Source: Ovis canadensis
Taxonomy: Eukaryota > Chordata > Mammalia > Artiodactyla > Bovidae
DNA length: 64,000 nt
Assembly: GCF_042477335.2 (NCBI RefSeq)
Contig: NC_091249.1
Coordinates: forward strand, 47,538,001 to 47,602,000
Reading direction: 5' to 3'
In this document: in pieces, positions 1 through 10,220 of the stretch
Layout of the letters: every line of letters begins with the position of its first letter
Position numbering within the stretch: the first letter of the stretch is position 1
Notes under the pieces: generated by a model
The model's database searches: none
What the model was told of the DNA's origin: nothing
Seen by the model: only the letters and a program-made list of their open reading frames with translations
Position numbers and translations under genes: made by a program

Positions 1-131
1 TGGAAAGCACTTTTCTTTATTTCTATGAGTTTGACCTTCCCTCCCTGCCCCCCACCACCTTGGTTTCTACATAGAAGTAATATCAGCAGTATTTGTCGTT
101 CATTGTCTGGCTTATTTGACTTAGCAGGCTG

Positions 132-331
132 CTGCTGTTGCTTAGTTGCTTCAGTCGTGTTCAACCCTGTGTGACCCTATGAACTGCAGCCTGCCTGGCT
201 TCTCTGTCCATGGGATTCTCTAGGCAAGGTACTAGAGTGGGCTGCCATACCCTCCTCCAGGGGATCTTCCTGACCCAGAGATTGAACCTGGGTCTCCTTC
301 ATTGCAGGCATAGTCTTTACCACTAAGTCAT
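132..331 (-). mobile_element. Bov-tA SINE nested in L1
   Basis: Antisense Bov-tA: tail text 'cagtcgtgttcaaccctgtg', the 'gggattctctaggcaaggta' block and a tRNA-like head ending 'ttgcaggcatagtctttacc'. The L1 text before it ('gacttagca') and after it ('ttttatccatgttgttgca') is continuous once the SINE is removed. Confidence 0.8.
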
Positions 332-963
332 GACCTCAAGTTTTATCCATGTTGTTGCATATGGCAGGATTTCTTTCTTTAATATGGCTGAATAATATTT
401 CATTGTGTATATACATATCACATCTTCTTTATCCACTCACACAATGATCAACACTTAAGATTGTTTCCCTTCCTTGGCTATTGTGAATAATGCTGCAATG
501 AACATAGGAGTTCAAATAGTGCTTTGATATCCTGTTTCCACTTCCTTTGGATATATAAACAGAAGTGGAATTGCTGAATCATATGAGTAGTTATAGTTTT
601 AATTTTTGGTGAAACTTGCATACTGTTTTTTGTGGTGGCTATGCTAACTGACATTCCCACCAACAGTATATGAGGGTTCCCTTTGGTCTACATCCTCATC
701 ACCCTTATCACTTGTCTTTTTGATGATAGTCATTCTAACAGATGTGAGGTGAAAACTCATTGGTTTTGATTTGCATTTCCCTGATGATTAGTGATGTTGA
801 GTACATTTTCATGTATATGTTGACTATATGTATGCGTTCTTTGGAAAAATGTCTATTTAGTTCTTCTGCCTATTTTTTAAAAATTATGCTTTTATCCACG
901 AAAAGCATGAGTTTTTTATTTTATTTTGGGTATTAAACCCTTATTCGATGTATGATTTGAAAT

Positions 964-1407
964 GTGTGTGTGTGTGTGCTCAGTCACTCAGTCGGGTCTG
1001 GCTCTGCGAACCCATGGACTATAGCCTGCCAACCTCCTCTGTCCAAGAACTTTTCCAAGCAAGAATAATAAAGTGGTTTGCCATTTCCTACTCCAGGGTA
1101 TCTTCCCAATCCAGGGATCAAACCTGTGTCTCCTGTGTCTCCTGCACTGGCAAGCAGATTCTTTACTGGTATGCCACCTGAGTTGATGCTATCTAACCAT
1201 CTCATCCTCTGCCTTCCCTTCTTCTTTTGCCTTCAGTCTTTCCCAGCATCAGGGTTTTTTCCAATTAATGCTTTCAAATTGTGGTGCTAAAGGAGATTCT
1301 TGAGAGTGAGAACTGCAAGGAGAGCAAACTGGTTAGTCCTAAAAAAATCAACCCTGAATATTCATTGTAAGGACTGATGCTGAAGCTGAAGTTCCAATAC
1401 TTTGATT
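964..1407 (-). mobile_element. BovB/Bov-tA chimera with 5' inversion, flanked by a 13-bp TSD
   Basis: The insert lies between exact copies of TATGATTTGAAAT (951-963 and 1408-1420) inside L1. From the left it holds a (TG)n tract and antisense Bov-tA (to about 1182), antisense BovB 3' ORF2 text (about 1183-1265), then BovB text in sense orientation (about 1266-1407). The single TSD shows it arrived as one unit. The inverted arrangement is the usual signature of twin priming. The normal BovB 3' end is missing and replaced by Bov-tA. Confidence 0.7.
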
Positions 1408-1795
1408 TATGATTTGAAATATTTTCACCTATTCTGAAAGTTGCCTTTTCATTCTGTTGATGGTTTTCTTTGCCATGCAGAAACTTTTTAGTTTGATGTA
1501 GTCCCACTTGTTTGTTTTAGTTTTTGTTTCCTTTGCTTTTGGTGTCAAATAAAAAAAATAAATCCTTGCCAATATCAAGGAGCTCACCCTTATATTATCT
1601 TCTAAGGTTTTTCTTATGGTTTCTGGATTTACATTCAAGTCTTTAATCCATCATGGGTTAATTTTTGTGTATACTGTAAGATAAAGGTCCAGTTTCATTC
1701 ATTTGCATTCTGTTCCATTGACCTATGTGTCTGTTTCTATGCTAATACCATGCTGTTTCGATTATTATAACTTTAAAAATATAATCAGGAAGTGC

Positions 1796-1941
1796 GTGGG
1801 AATTTCCTAGCACTCTACTGCTGTCACTAGTCTAGACTCGGTACTATAGCTGCTGTGGGCCTAGGTTTGATCGCTAGTCAGGGAACTGAGAGCCTGCAAG
1901 CTGCACAGTACACTGAAAATTAAAAAGGAAAAAAAAAACAA
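1796..1941 (+). mobile_element. CHR-type tRNA SINE
   Basis: Degenerate CHR-2-like SINE: 'gggaatttcctagcactcta' head, B-box-like 'ggtttgatcgctagtcaggg', 'gaactgagagcctgcaagct', and an A-rich tail at about 1920-1938. Similar flanks 'atcaggaagtgcgtg' and 'atcaggaagcgtgatg' look like a diverged TSD in the host L1. Confidence 0.65.
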
Positions 1942-1990
1942 GAAATCAGGAAGCGTGATGTCTTCAGATTCATGGATAGTTTAGATAGTC

Positions 1991-2202
1991 CGCATTTTCT
2001 GAAGCTGTATCTTTTTATCTTTGAGTCCATGTTTCAGTTTTGAATAGTTAGCATGTGATTCCTCATATAGGCACTGTGGTAGTTATAGCCTTGGCCCAAG
2101 AGCTAGCAATATGTTTTTCTCCTGACTCTTCATGTACAGTGCTTACAACATTGATTTCATTTTATTTTAGTTTACTAAGGCAGCTTCTGCTGCTATGGTG
2201 AT
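1991..2202. other. Unassigned intergenic sequence
   Basis: AT-rich sequence between the L1 and a CA microsatellite. No repeat, exon or open frame was recognised. Confidence 0.5.
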
Positions 2203-2228
2203 ACACACACACACACACACACACACAC
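2203..2228. repeat. (AC)13 microsatellite
   Basis: Uninterrupted AC dinucleotide run of 26 bases, long enough to be polymorphic. Confidence 0.95.
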
Positions 2229-2303
2229 TATAATTTCAACAAATTTAAATCTAAAACTGTTCAGTTAAAGCAGGACTTTCTATCTAAGCATATGTTTGAT
2301 ATA

Positions 2304-2358
2304 TTGGGTTGGCCACAAAGTTCATTCCAGTTTTGAACAAACTTTCTAGCCAGCCCAA
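2304..2358. mobile_element. Mariner-type MITE, short internally deleted copy
   Basis: Terminal inverted repeats start TTGGGTTGGCCACAAAGTTC and end (reverse complement) TTGGGCTGGCTAGAAAGTTT. The element is flanked by TA on both sides (2302-2303 and 2359-2360), the mariner target duplication. At about 55 bp it is essentially two arms joined with little between them, as in ruminant mariner MITEs. It cannot encode a transposase. Confidence 0.85.
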
Positions 2359-2821
2359 TATTTTTATTTTCTAAGAAATTCAGTGTTCTTCATTAACTTC
2401 TGGTATTTCTTAAGTTGTAAAATAGAATTAAAACTCATAAAAGCATATTGTTTAGAATAATATCAGAATTTAAGCTATAATAGAATCTAATTCTAACTTT
2501 ACTAATTAAAAATTCATATTTGACTCATTTGAAAATATAGAGAAAACATTTCACATTTTAAAGAACATTAACCATTATTTAAAATAACTTTTTGTTCTGA
2601 ATTAGTCTCATAAAATAACTTTTCTTCTTATTATAAGGTAAAACATTGCCATTGTATAAAATATAGAAAACACATAAATGTATAGAGAAGGAAACAAAGA
2701 TCATCTGTAGTCATATCATTCAGATATAATATCAATATTTACATTTTACAATATTTCTTTCCATTTTATATGCATACATTTAATGTATACTTTTATTTTT
2801 TAGTAAACTATGATATACTAA
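2359..2821. other. Unassigned AT-rich intergenic sequence
   Basis: No repeat or coding signal recognised. Confidence 0.5.
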
Positions 2822-3058
2822 TAGTGGGTAGCATTTATTGAACACTTATTATGAGCTGGCACAATGCTAAGTACTTTACATATATTATCTCATTTAATCT
2901 CACCAGGCCATTATGAAAGTATGTATTATTATTTACCATCATTTTATAGATAAGCAAACTGAAACTCAGAAAGGCCTAGTATTGTGTTCAAGGTCATATG
3001 TTTAGAAAGTATTTGAGTCAACTCTAGAATATAGGCTATTCTGACTACAAAACCTAAA
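2822..3058 (-). repeat. MIR SINE, antisense
   Basis: Antisense MIR core is clear: 'gcatttattgaacacttatt', 'tgctaagtactttacatata', 'ttatctcatttaatctcacc', then 'ttttatagataagcaaactg' and the degraded 'caaggtcat' segment. An ancient mammalian tRNA-derived SINE. Confidence 0.85.
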
Positions 3059-3608
3059 ATGAGGCCAATAGCACGTATTCTTTTCCATTACCCTGACCTG
3101 CTTTTGTCATTTGCCATAAGACTGTGACTTTCTCCACGTCACTAAATGTTGTTTATAGAATGGGTTTAAGGGCTGTTCAGTGGTGTGTTTTGTCAGGCAT
3201 ACCATAATTGCTTTAACCATGTCTCTATGGGCAATTAGGTTGTTTCCAACTTTGAAGGTAAGGACCACATGTGAGTCATCTCTGTAGCCCCAGCATCAAG
3301 ATGTCTGGCACTTTGTTTAGGCTCAAAATGTCAGCTGAACAACTAGAGAAAAGAAAAGGAACCTCATCTAAGGTAAATGACATAAAAGATGGAAGACAGG
3401 TAGGAATAAAAAGTGCCACATTTGTGGGAAGATGAAAGAAAAATCCCAGTTTACAGAAACAGAATCCATATTGGAGAGGGTGATTTTCATTAGGCTCTTT
3501 GAGTTGTAAAGAAGAGAGAAACTCATTGAGACTAATGTTTTTAAGATCATAGTTATTGGTAAGGAAAACAGTGATACCATAGCAATTCCAGTCTAGCGCT
3601 ATTATTCA
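3059..3608. other. Unassigned intergenic sequence with faint L1/L2 traces
   Basis: A stretch near 3190-3260 ('gggcaattaggttgtttcca') resembles antisense L1 3' text, and one near 3265-3340 ('agccccagcatcaagatgtc') resembles L2 3' text. Both are weak. Open frames here are short. Confidence 0.35.
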
Positions 3609-3774
3609 AAGTGAAAGTCCTAGTCACTCAGTCGTGTCTGACTCTTTGTGAGCCCATGAACTGTAGCCCGCCATGCTCCTCTGTCCATAGCATTTTTCAG
3701 ACAAGGATACTGGAGTGGGTTGCCATTTCCTTCTCCAGTGGATCTTCCCTACCCAGGGATGGAACCCGGGTCTA
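3609..3774 (-). mobile_element. Bov-tA SINE, antisense, head truncated
   Basis: Antisense Bov-tA from 'agtgaaagtcctagtcactc' through 'actggagtgggttgccattt' to 'ggatggaacccgggtct'. It stops before the first part of the tRNA-like head. Confidence 0.85.
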
Positions 3775-4396
3775 TTATTGGTTCCCTCTTAATCTATCTA
3801 TATTACTTTCTTTGACTCTTGTTTCAGAGTGCCTATTTACTTTTCCCCCAATTACCAACTGCTTTACATACTTTTTTTTCCTCTCATTTATTTTCTTTAC
3901 CCCATGGATTACGTCAGTATTTCAGCTCATTCACAGCTCATTATTGCCCATCTGTCTTCTTTCTACCTTTTCATCTTTCTTATTTTGCTCCTGGAGCTAA
4001 ATTGTCTAACATGAACTTAAAAAGCACAAAGACTGACATAACCAAGATAGTGGTTCTGGGAATAATGTTGGAAGGAGAGATGTGAACAGGCCATCATTAG
4101 CTCTTCACTATGGCCACAACCCACAATGTACAATTCTCTGTCCCTTTGAACATGCTGTTCCCTTGACTTGAAATCCACAGCTTAAAAAAGCCACTTTTCT
4201 GTTCTCTCACAGTATCCTGTGTATACCTCTAGCATAATATCTATAATTATTTGTTATAATTATTTACTTTGCCATGCCTATGTAATAAACTTTTCAAAAG
4301 CAAAGAGAATGGATGAATATATTAATCAAAATTTATTTACATTTATTCTATACTAGCATTCATTAATTCACTCATGCCGTAATTTATTGAGTATCT
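3775..4396. other. Unassigned intergenic sequence with a probable L2 trace
   Basis: About 4125-4290 ('ctgtccctttgaacatgctg', 'ttcccttgacttgaaatcca') resembles antisense L2. The last 60 bases look like a MIR-type 'attcattaattcactcatgc' segment. The rest is unassigned; open frames near 3800-4085 show no recognisable protein. Confidence 0.35.
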
Positions 4397-4407
4397 ATGC
4401 TGATATA

Positions 4408-4662
4408 CCACTCCAGTACTCTTGCCTGGAAAATCCCATGGATGGAGAAGCCTGGTAGGCTGCAGTCCATGGGGTTGCTGAGGGTCGGACACGACTGGGT
4501 GACTTCACTTTGACTTTTCACTTTCGTGCATTGGAGAAGGAAATGGCAACCCACTCCAGTATTCTTGCCTGGAGAATCCTGGGGACGGGGGAGCCTGGTG
4601 GGCTGCTGTCTAGGGGGTTGCACAGAGTCGGACACGACTGAAGTGACTTAGCGTAGCATAGC
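4408..4662 (+). mobile_element. Bov-A2 SINE with 11-bp TSD
   Basis: Two tandem Bov-A units in sense ('ccactccagtactcttgcct' and 'ccactccagtattcttgcct', each ending near 'gtcggacacgactg'), finishing 'gacttagcgtagcatagc'. Flanked by exact ATGCTGATATA at 4397-4407 and 4663-4673, so the left end is the true, slightly truncated insertion end. Confidence 0.9.
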
Positions 4663-4673
4663 ATGCTGATATA

Positions 4674-5798
4674 GGTAGCAAGAATAAATAGAATGTAAAA
4701 ATGGACAGGCCCTTCTAAATGTTACCCATGTGTAGACTCCAAACTATTACAGCTAGAACACAAGCTCTCACCACGTCTCGTATTAATATACTTTTAGACA
4801 GAAAAACACTTTGAGTCCCCAAGAGAAGGGGGAAAAGAGAGAAAACCAAAAATAGTATGACCAGTAGTGATAAAGTTATCCTGCACCTAAAGATTGCCAG
4901 ATAGCTTGGTTACCGGATCTGATAATAGTGGTACCTCTGATGTACCACATAGGAGGAACCGCAGGAGAGATTTAGAGGCATGATTAACATTTTTGCTACC
5001 TGCCTCCTGTGTGACACACTCCTTTAAGGACAGGAGAATGGTTTTTCAGTGTTCTACAAAACTGGCATAATAATGAACACCTGACATGTTATCGCATCTC
5101 TGTTTTTCCCATAGTGGTGAAGCAGTCAGTCCTAACGTTTTTAAGTCTAGAATAATCTTGAGCTAGGATATTTCATAAATAACTTTATAGAGTAAAAACA
5201 AAGAAAAGGGTGATGGATTCTCTCATTTTATTATCTTCTTAGTATTTATTTTTCAAATTTTTTTCATCCATTAGAAAGAAGGCATATAAGAAAGAAGGTA
5301 TTACCTGATGTTCAGCACATTACATGCTCAAAACAAAACAGAAACACCAGTTTAATCACCAGGCTGTACCTTGCTGGAATGTACAATGTATTACTTTCTA
5401 TGATATCATGAAAAGCTTGGGCTTTTTTTGTTTTGCACTGCCATCTTTTTCATGTTGGTTCTTGCTCTGAGGCATGTTCCTGTATAATCACAAGATGATA
5501 TAAGATGATATCTCATCAAGTTTAAGAAGAGGACTTATTTTCTTCCATTGGTCTATTATTATCAGCCAGGAGAAACTTCTGCTGGACATCCACTGGTAGA
5601 TTTCCTGTCAGGTCTTGTTGGCCAAAATTGCTTCACACACCCGTGCCTAAACCAGTTGTTGGCTAGGGGAATGGAATGACAATAATTGGCACCAATCAAG
5701 ACCTCTGGGGTTGGAGAGAGGTCTAGTCTTCCTTAAATCTCAAGGCTGCCCTAGACCTGAGGAATCAGGGCTTCTGTTAACAAGAAACAAATGTGGAG
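4674..5798. other. Unassigned intergenic sequence
   Basis: No repeat assigned with confidence. About 5600-5725 ('gcctaaaccagttgttggct', 'ggaatggaatgacaataatt') resembles an old dispersed repeat that I cannot name. No coding signal seen. Confidence 0.35.
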
Positions 5799-7105
5799 TG
5801 TGGGCTGCCAGGAGCCACCACGGGAGATCCCACCCATGACAAAAGTCATGTGGAAGAGAACTGTTAAGCAAGGCTTCAGAACTCAACAGGCTCCCTAGGC
5901 TTTCTAGAACATCTACTCCAAAACCAGAATCTGTCTGTTTTACTATTTCATGACTTTCACCAACTCCTCTGACATTAACAGGGGGCTATTCCTGACCACC
6001 TTTCTCTGGAGAAAATCAGCTTAGGGCTATAGCTAATAAGTCTTCTGGACATGAGAAGAATATTTCCAATCAAAACCCCTCTGTTAGCATTTTAGCTTGC
6101 TTGGCAGATATATCCAGACTCTTGCAGCTATGCATATGATTATTTACATCCTCCCAACTGTGAGAGGCATGGAAAGCCTAAAACATAGAGCCTTTTAAAG
6201 AGTTAAAAGTTATTAGAGTAGTGCTAGGCATAGGATTTCATCATTGGGCCAATGCTTGTTGCTAAGTTCCCATATCTCTTATCCACTGTGCACCTGGGAG
6301 TGCATTAGTTAACATAGTTAGAAAGTAAGAAAAACAAGTGTAGCCTTGAAATTAACCACATCAGACTTTTGAGCTAATTGGTTCTTTCTTGTAACTCACT
6401 GCACCTTTGCTTCGTGAGAATGTAACTCTGTTTAATACTTTTTGAGGCTGACATAGATTAGAAATATAAGAAAAAACATTTCAAGGGAAAATAAGTTTTC
6501 TGGTTGAACAGCCTTTATCAAAAGAGGGTCATAAAATGTTCACAGGCCTCCAAGGCCAGAAGATAATGTACACAATATTGTTTATGGGAAAGGTTTGCAG
6601 GAAAAATCTTGGTTTCGATAAAGACAAAACAGATGTAATGTTTGGGCTGACTCTGTATGACTTTGCATCTTTCGTTTCCCTCTATGTACAAGTAAAGGTA
6701 TAAAAGACCCTTTTGAAAATAAAAACAATGGGCCTCACTTGAAGAAGCTTGGTCACCCCGTGTTTTTCTTTTTTCTCTTTTTTTTTCCTCTCTTACTCTC
6801 TTTTTCAGGCTGATCTCTTGGAGCATAGAGGCTCCCTGCGTTCACTTATCTGCCCGGGTTTCTGAACGGGAAGAAGTTCTGCGTCTTCACTACCTTGGGA
6901 GACCGGGAAGGCACCTGTGGCTTCGTGAACAGGGCAAACTTCTTGTCTCGAAGTTTTATTGGATTTCTATGTAAACCAAGGAATATCAGCCTCTTTTTCT
7001 CCTCTATTTTCTTATCTACAATATTCTTTCCTTATCTCTAAATCATCCCCCGACGCCGTTTTTCCTTCAGGTTCCCCTGGATCCTGCGGGGGCTGGACCC
7101 CGGCA
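5799..7105 (+). mobile_element. Solo LTR, class II (betaretrovirus-like) ERV
   Basis: About 1.3 kb, starting TGTGGGCTGCCAGG and ending GGACCCCGGCA (TG...CA). It carries a TATA box and polyadenylation signal 12 bases apart, then a pyrimidine-rich 'ctttttctcctctattttc' U5-like region. Flanking hexamers GTGGAG (5793-5798) and GTGGGC (7106-7111) fit a diverged 6-bp duplication. No primer-binding site or internal region follows, so it is a solo LTR left by recombination. Length and layout match class II LTRs; the exact family is not asserted. Confidence 0.7.
6699..6723 (+). promoter_or_regulatory. LTR core promoter and polyadenylation signal
   Basis: TATAAAAG at 6699-6706 is followed by AATAAA at 6718-6723. 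The close spacing suggests a very short R region. Functionality is untested. Confidence 0.5.
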
Positions 7106-7329
7106 GTGGGCTATACAGAAGAATAGATGTAGAGAAGGACAGCCTAGAGAATCAATTGTTTCTGCTACACAAGTCTACAGCAGAGCAAAATAAGCACACA
7201 AACTCAATAAGCACACAAACTCAAAAAGCACAATGATCTGTGCTATTTAATGTAAGGACAAATAGCCCCACATGCATGATTCATTTTGAGAGATTTATTA
7301 TACGGCTATCTGGAGTGGCAAATAGGACA
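7106..7329. other. Unassigned intergenic sequence with a 17-bp tandem duplication
   Basis: Contains an exact tandem duplication of AATAAGCACACAAACTC (7189-7205 and 7206-7222). Otherwise nothing recognised. Confidence 0.6.
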
Positions 7330-8035
7330 GGGAATTTGAAATCAGACAAGGCTGATCACTTAGCAGTGATTTAACATGAGTGAAATTAACTTCTTTGCAA
7401 TTTAAGTTCCTCCTTTATAAGACAGGGATAACATTACCTGCTTCTCAGTTCAGTTCAGTTCAGTTCAGTCGCCCAGTCGTGTCCGACTCTTTGTGACCCC
7501 ATGAATCACAGCACGCCAGGCCTCCCTGTCCATCACCAACTCCTGGAGTTCACTCGAACTCACGTCCATCGAGTCAGTGATGCCATCCAGCCATCTCATC
7601 CTCTGTCGTCCCCTTCTCCTCCTGCCCCCAATCCCTCCCAGCATCAGAATCTTTTCCAATGAGTCAACTCTTCGCATGAGGTGGACAAAGTATTGGAGTT
7701 TCAGCTTTAGCATCATTCCTTCCAAAGAACACCCAGGACTGATACTGGTTGGATCTCCTTGCAGTCCAAGGGACCCTCAAGAGTCTTCTCCAACACCACA
7801 GTTCAAAAGCATCAATTCTTCAGTGCTCAGCCTTCTTCACAGTCGAACTCTCACATCCATACATGACCACTGGAAAAATCATAGCCTTGACTAGACGGAC
7901 CTTTTCTGGCAAAGTAATGTCTCTGCTTTTCAATATGCTATCTAGGCTGCTTCTAAAAGCTATTATAAGGATTAAATTTTATGATGGACATTAATTGCCT
8001 ATAACGTTGCAGGCATTCAAATGTATATGTCTTCC
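7330..8035 (+). repeat. MIR SINE split by a BovB insertion
   Basis: Sense MIR text 'aagttcctcctttataagac' to 'agggataacattacctgctt' (7330-7445) continues at 7955 with 'aaagctattataaggattaa'. The BovB fragment at 7446-7946 interrupts it, flanked by CTGCTTCT. Confidence 0.7.
7446..7946 (-). mobile_element. BovB LINE, 5'-truncated, antisense
   Basis: Starts with the BovB 3'-terminal (CAGTT)n tract, then ORF2 C-terminal text. On the minus strand it reads the C-terminal region after the RT, ending in motifs such as [13 protein letters not shown] and VTKSRTRL, with stops. Bounded by an 8-bp TSD CTGCTTCT at 7438-7445 and 7947-7954. Confidence 0.9.
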
Positions 8036-8311
8036 AGCTTTATTTAAATCATAATAATTCATAGTGTTGATTCCAGATCATCAATAAAATGTCAAATTTT
8101 GTTCTGTATTTTCTGTTTGAAAGCAGATATTTAATATATATTGGAAATATGTTTGTTAAAACTTATTAAGAAATTCTAAGTTTCTAAAATGTAAAAACTC
8201 AGTTGTCCAAATGCCCAAAATGGCTTATTAACTATTGATGTTTGAGAACTTACTAGTTCTATGTACATTTATACACATTTTCTCATTTTTTAAAAGGGGT
8301 GGTATATGTTG
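8036..8311. other. Unassigned AT-rich sequence
   Basis: Nothing recognised. Confidence 0.4.
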
Positions 8312-8510
8312 CTAGTGAAAATGTTAGTCGCTCAGCTGTGTCCTACTCTTTGTGACCCCGTGGACTATATAGTCTGCCAGGCTCCTCTGTCCATGAGATT
8401 CTCCATGCAAGAATGCTGGAGTGGGTAGTCATTCCCTTCAGCAGGGGATATTCCCGACCTAAGAATCAAACCCAGGTCTTCTGCACTGCAGGTGAAATCT
8501 TCACTGTCTG
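8312..8510 (-). mobile_element. Bov-tA SINE, antisense
   Basis: Antisense Bov-tA: 'gaaaatgttagtcgctcagc', 'gactatatagtctgccaggc', 'ctgcactgcaggtgaaatct'. Somewhat diverged at the tRNA-like end. Confidence 0.85.
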
Positions 8511-8584
8511 AACTGGTATCAGTATCAGTGGATAAAGGTTAGGGATGCCGCTAAGCAACCTACAATGCACAAAACAGCTCCATA

Positions 8585-8758
8585 TGACAAAATATCTCAA
8601 AATTTACAATAAGTCTGTGAATTAGGTGTTTTTACTCTTATTTTGCAAATGAAGAAATTAACCTTCCAAGAGTCTGAGAAACCCCAAATCACATAGCTGG
8701 TATGTAGAGTACCTGGTTTTATGTGACTCTAAAGATCATGCTCTTTCATTAGTTATGC
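8585..8758 (-). repeat. MIR SINE, antisense
   Basis: Antisense MIR: 'ttattttgcaaatgaagaaa', 'caaatcacatagctggtatg', 'gtgactctaaagatcatgct'. Confidence 0.75.
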
Positions 8759-8794
8759 TTTGCTTGAATAGGGTGAGATTATGTCAGTGAAGGT

Positions 8795-9200
8795 GTTATT
8801 AAAGATTTATAAGTTTGGAGTTGGTAGATGCAAACTATCACAGTTAGAATGGATAAACAGCAAGGTTCTACTGTACAGCAAAGGGAACTATATCCTATCT
8901 CTTGGGATAAACTCTTTTGAAAAAGGATATAAAAAAGAATGTAATAGATATGTAACTGAGTCACTTTGCTCTAAGGTAGAGATTGGCACAACGTTGTAAA
9001 TCAACTATACTTCAATTTAAAAAAGATATAACAAAAATCCATTTATAATATCTACAAAAGATATAATGTACTTGGGAATAAATAATTTAAAATGTTGTGT
9101 AAGTCTACTTTAAAGATGGGAAAAAACTATTGAAATCTATTGAAGGAGATATAAATAAATTAAACCAAATGGAATGTACAGTCTTCTTGATATTGTATTG
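8795..9200 (+). mobile_element. L1 LINE fragments, 3' UTR end then ORF2 piece
   Basis: About 8795-9020 is sense L1 3'-end text: 'aaggttctactgtacagcaa', 'agggaactatatcctatctc', and the terminal 'gtaaatcaactatacttcaa'. From about 9020 a second piece resembles L1 ORF2 ('tgtacttgggaataaataat'). The order (3' end first) shows these are two separate fragments. Confidence 0.65.
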
Positions 9201-9445
9201 TTTGAGAATATTTTACTACAAATGTAAAGAAATGAACTCAAAAAACTCTTTAGATGTGTAAGTATAGATAAGAAGTTATTTATACGTAGTGCAAGTGTAT
9301 ATTAATAGAAAAGGTTGGAAAAAAAAAGAAAAAAAAAAAGAAAAGGTTGGGAGGACCAAGAGTTGCTTAATACTCATGAATCACAAAATACCTATATACT
9401 CATGATATACTAAATATGGTTAATATTTAGGATACACTAAATATA
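9201..9445. other. Unassigned sequence with an A-rich tract
   Basis: A run of A and G-interrupted A bases lies at about 9308-9347. Nothing else recognised. Confidence 0.4.
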
Positions 9446-10112
9446 TTTCAAATCCTGAAAGATGATGCTGTGAAAGTGCTGCACTCAATATGCCAGCAAA
9501 TTTGGAAAACTCAGCAGTGGTCACAGCACTTGAAAAGGTCATTTTTCATTCCAATCCCAAAGAAAGGCAATGCCAAAGACTGCTCAAACTACCACACAAT
9601 TGCACTCATCTCACACACTAGTAAAGTGATGCTCAAAATTCTCCAAGCCAGCCTTCAGCAATACATGAACCATGAACTTCCAGATGTCAGGCTGGTTTTA
9701 GAAAAGGCAGATTAACCAGAGATCAAATTGCCAACATCTGCTGGATCATGGAAAAAGCAAGAGAGTTCCAGAAAAACATCTATTTCTGCTTTATTGACTA
9801 TGCCAAAGCCTTTGACTGTGTGCATCACAATAAACTGTGGAAAATTCTGAAAGAGATGGGAATACTAGACCACCTGACCTGCCCCTTGAGAAACCTATAT
9901 GCAGGTCAGGAAGCAACAGTTAGAACTGGACATGGAACAACAGACTGGTTCCAAATAGGAAAAGGAGTATGTCAAGGCTGTATACTGTCACCCTGCTTAT
10001 TTAACTTATATGCAGAGTACATCATGAGAAACTCTGGGCTGGAGGAAACACAAGCTGGAATTAAGATTTCCGGGAGAGATATCAATAACCTCAGATATGC
10101 AAATGACACCAA
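9446..10112 (+). mobile_element. BovB LINE, internal RT fragment
   Basis: Sense BovB ORF2 covering the reverse transcriptase core. A 122-codon open stretch (9748-10113) contains CFIDYAKAFDCVHHNKLW and GVCQGCILSPCLFNLY. The catalytic box reads YAND instead of YADD. It ends abruptly after the RT box and lacks both element ends. Confidence 0.9.
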
Positions 10113-10220
10113 CTGAAATATGTATATTAAATGAAAACACTCAATATTCATGAGGTCTTAATTAAAATTCTATCCATTTTGTGTACCCATGCTGGTCCCA
10201 TGTATCTTCTACCCAGTGCC

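Larger units (their letters stand above)
1..1990 (-). mobile_element. L1 LINE, antisense, 3' UTR and ORF2 remnant with three nested insertions
   Basis: Read on the minus strand this is the 3' part of an old L1. The antisense L1 landmark text (mid-element 'ttgcatttccctgatgatta', 'tttgccatgcagaaactttt', 'ctttaatccatcatgggtta') appears in order. It is broken at about 132-331 by a Bov-tA, at 964-1407 by a BovB/Bov-tA composite, and at about 1796-1941 by a CHR SINE; the L1 text resumes in register after each. No open reading frame survives. It probably continues off the left edge. Confidence 0.8.
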
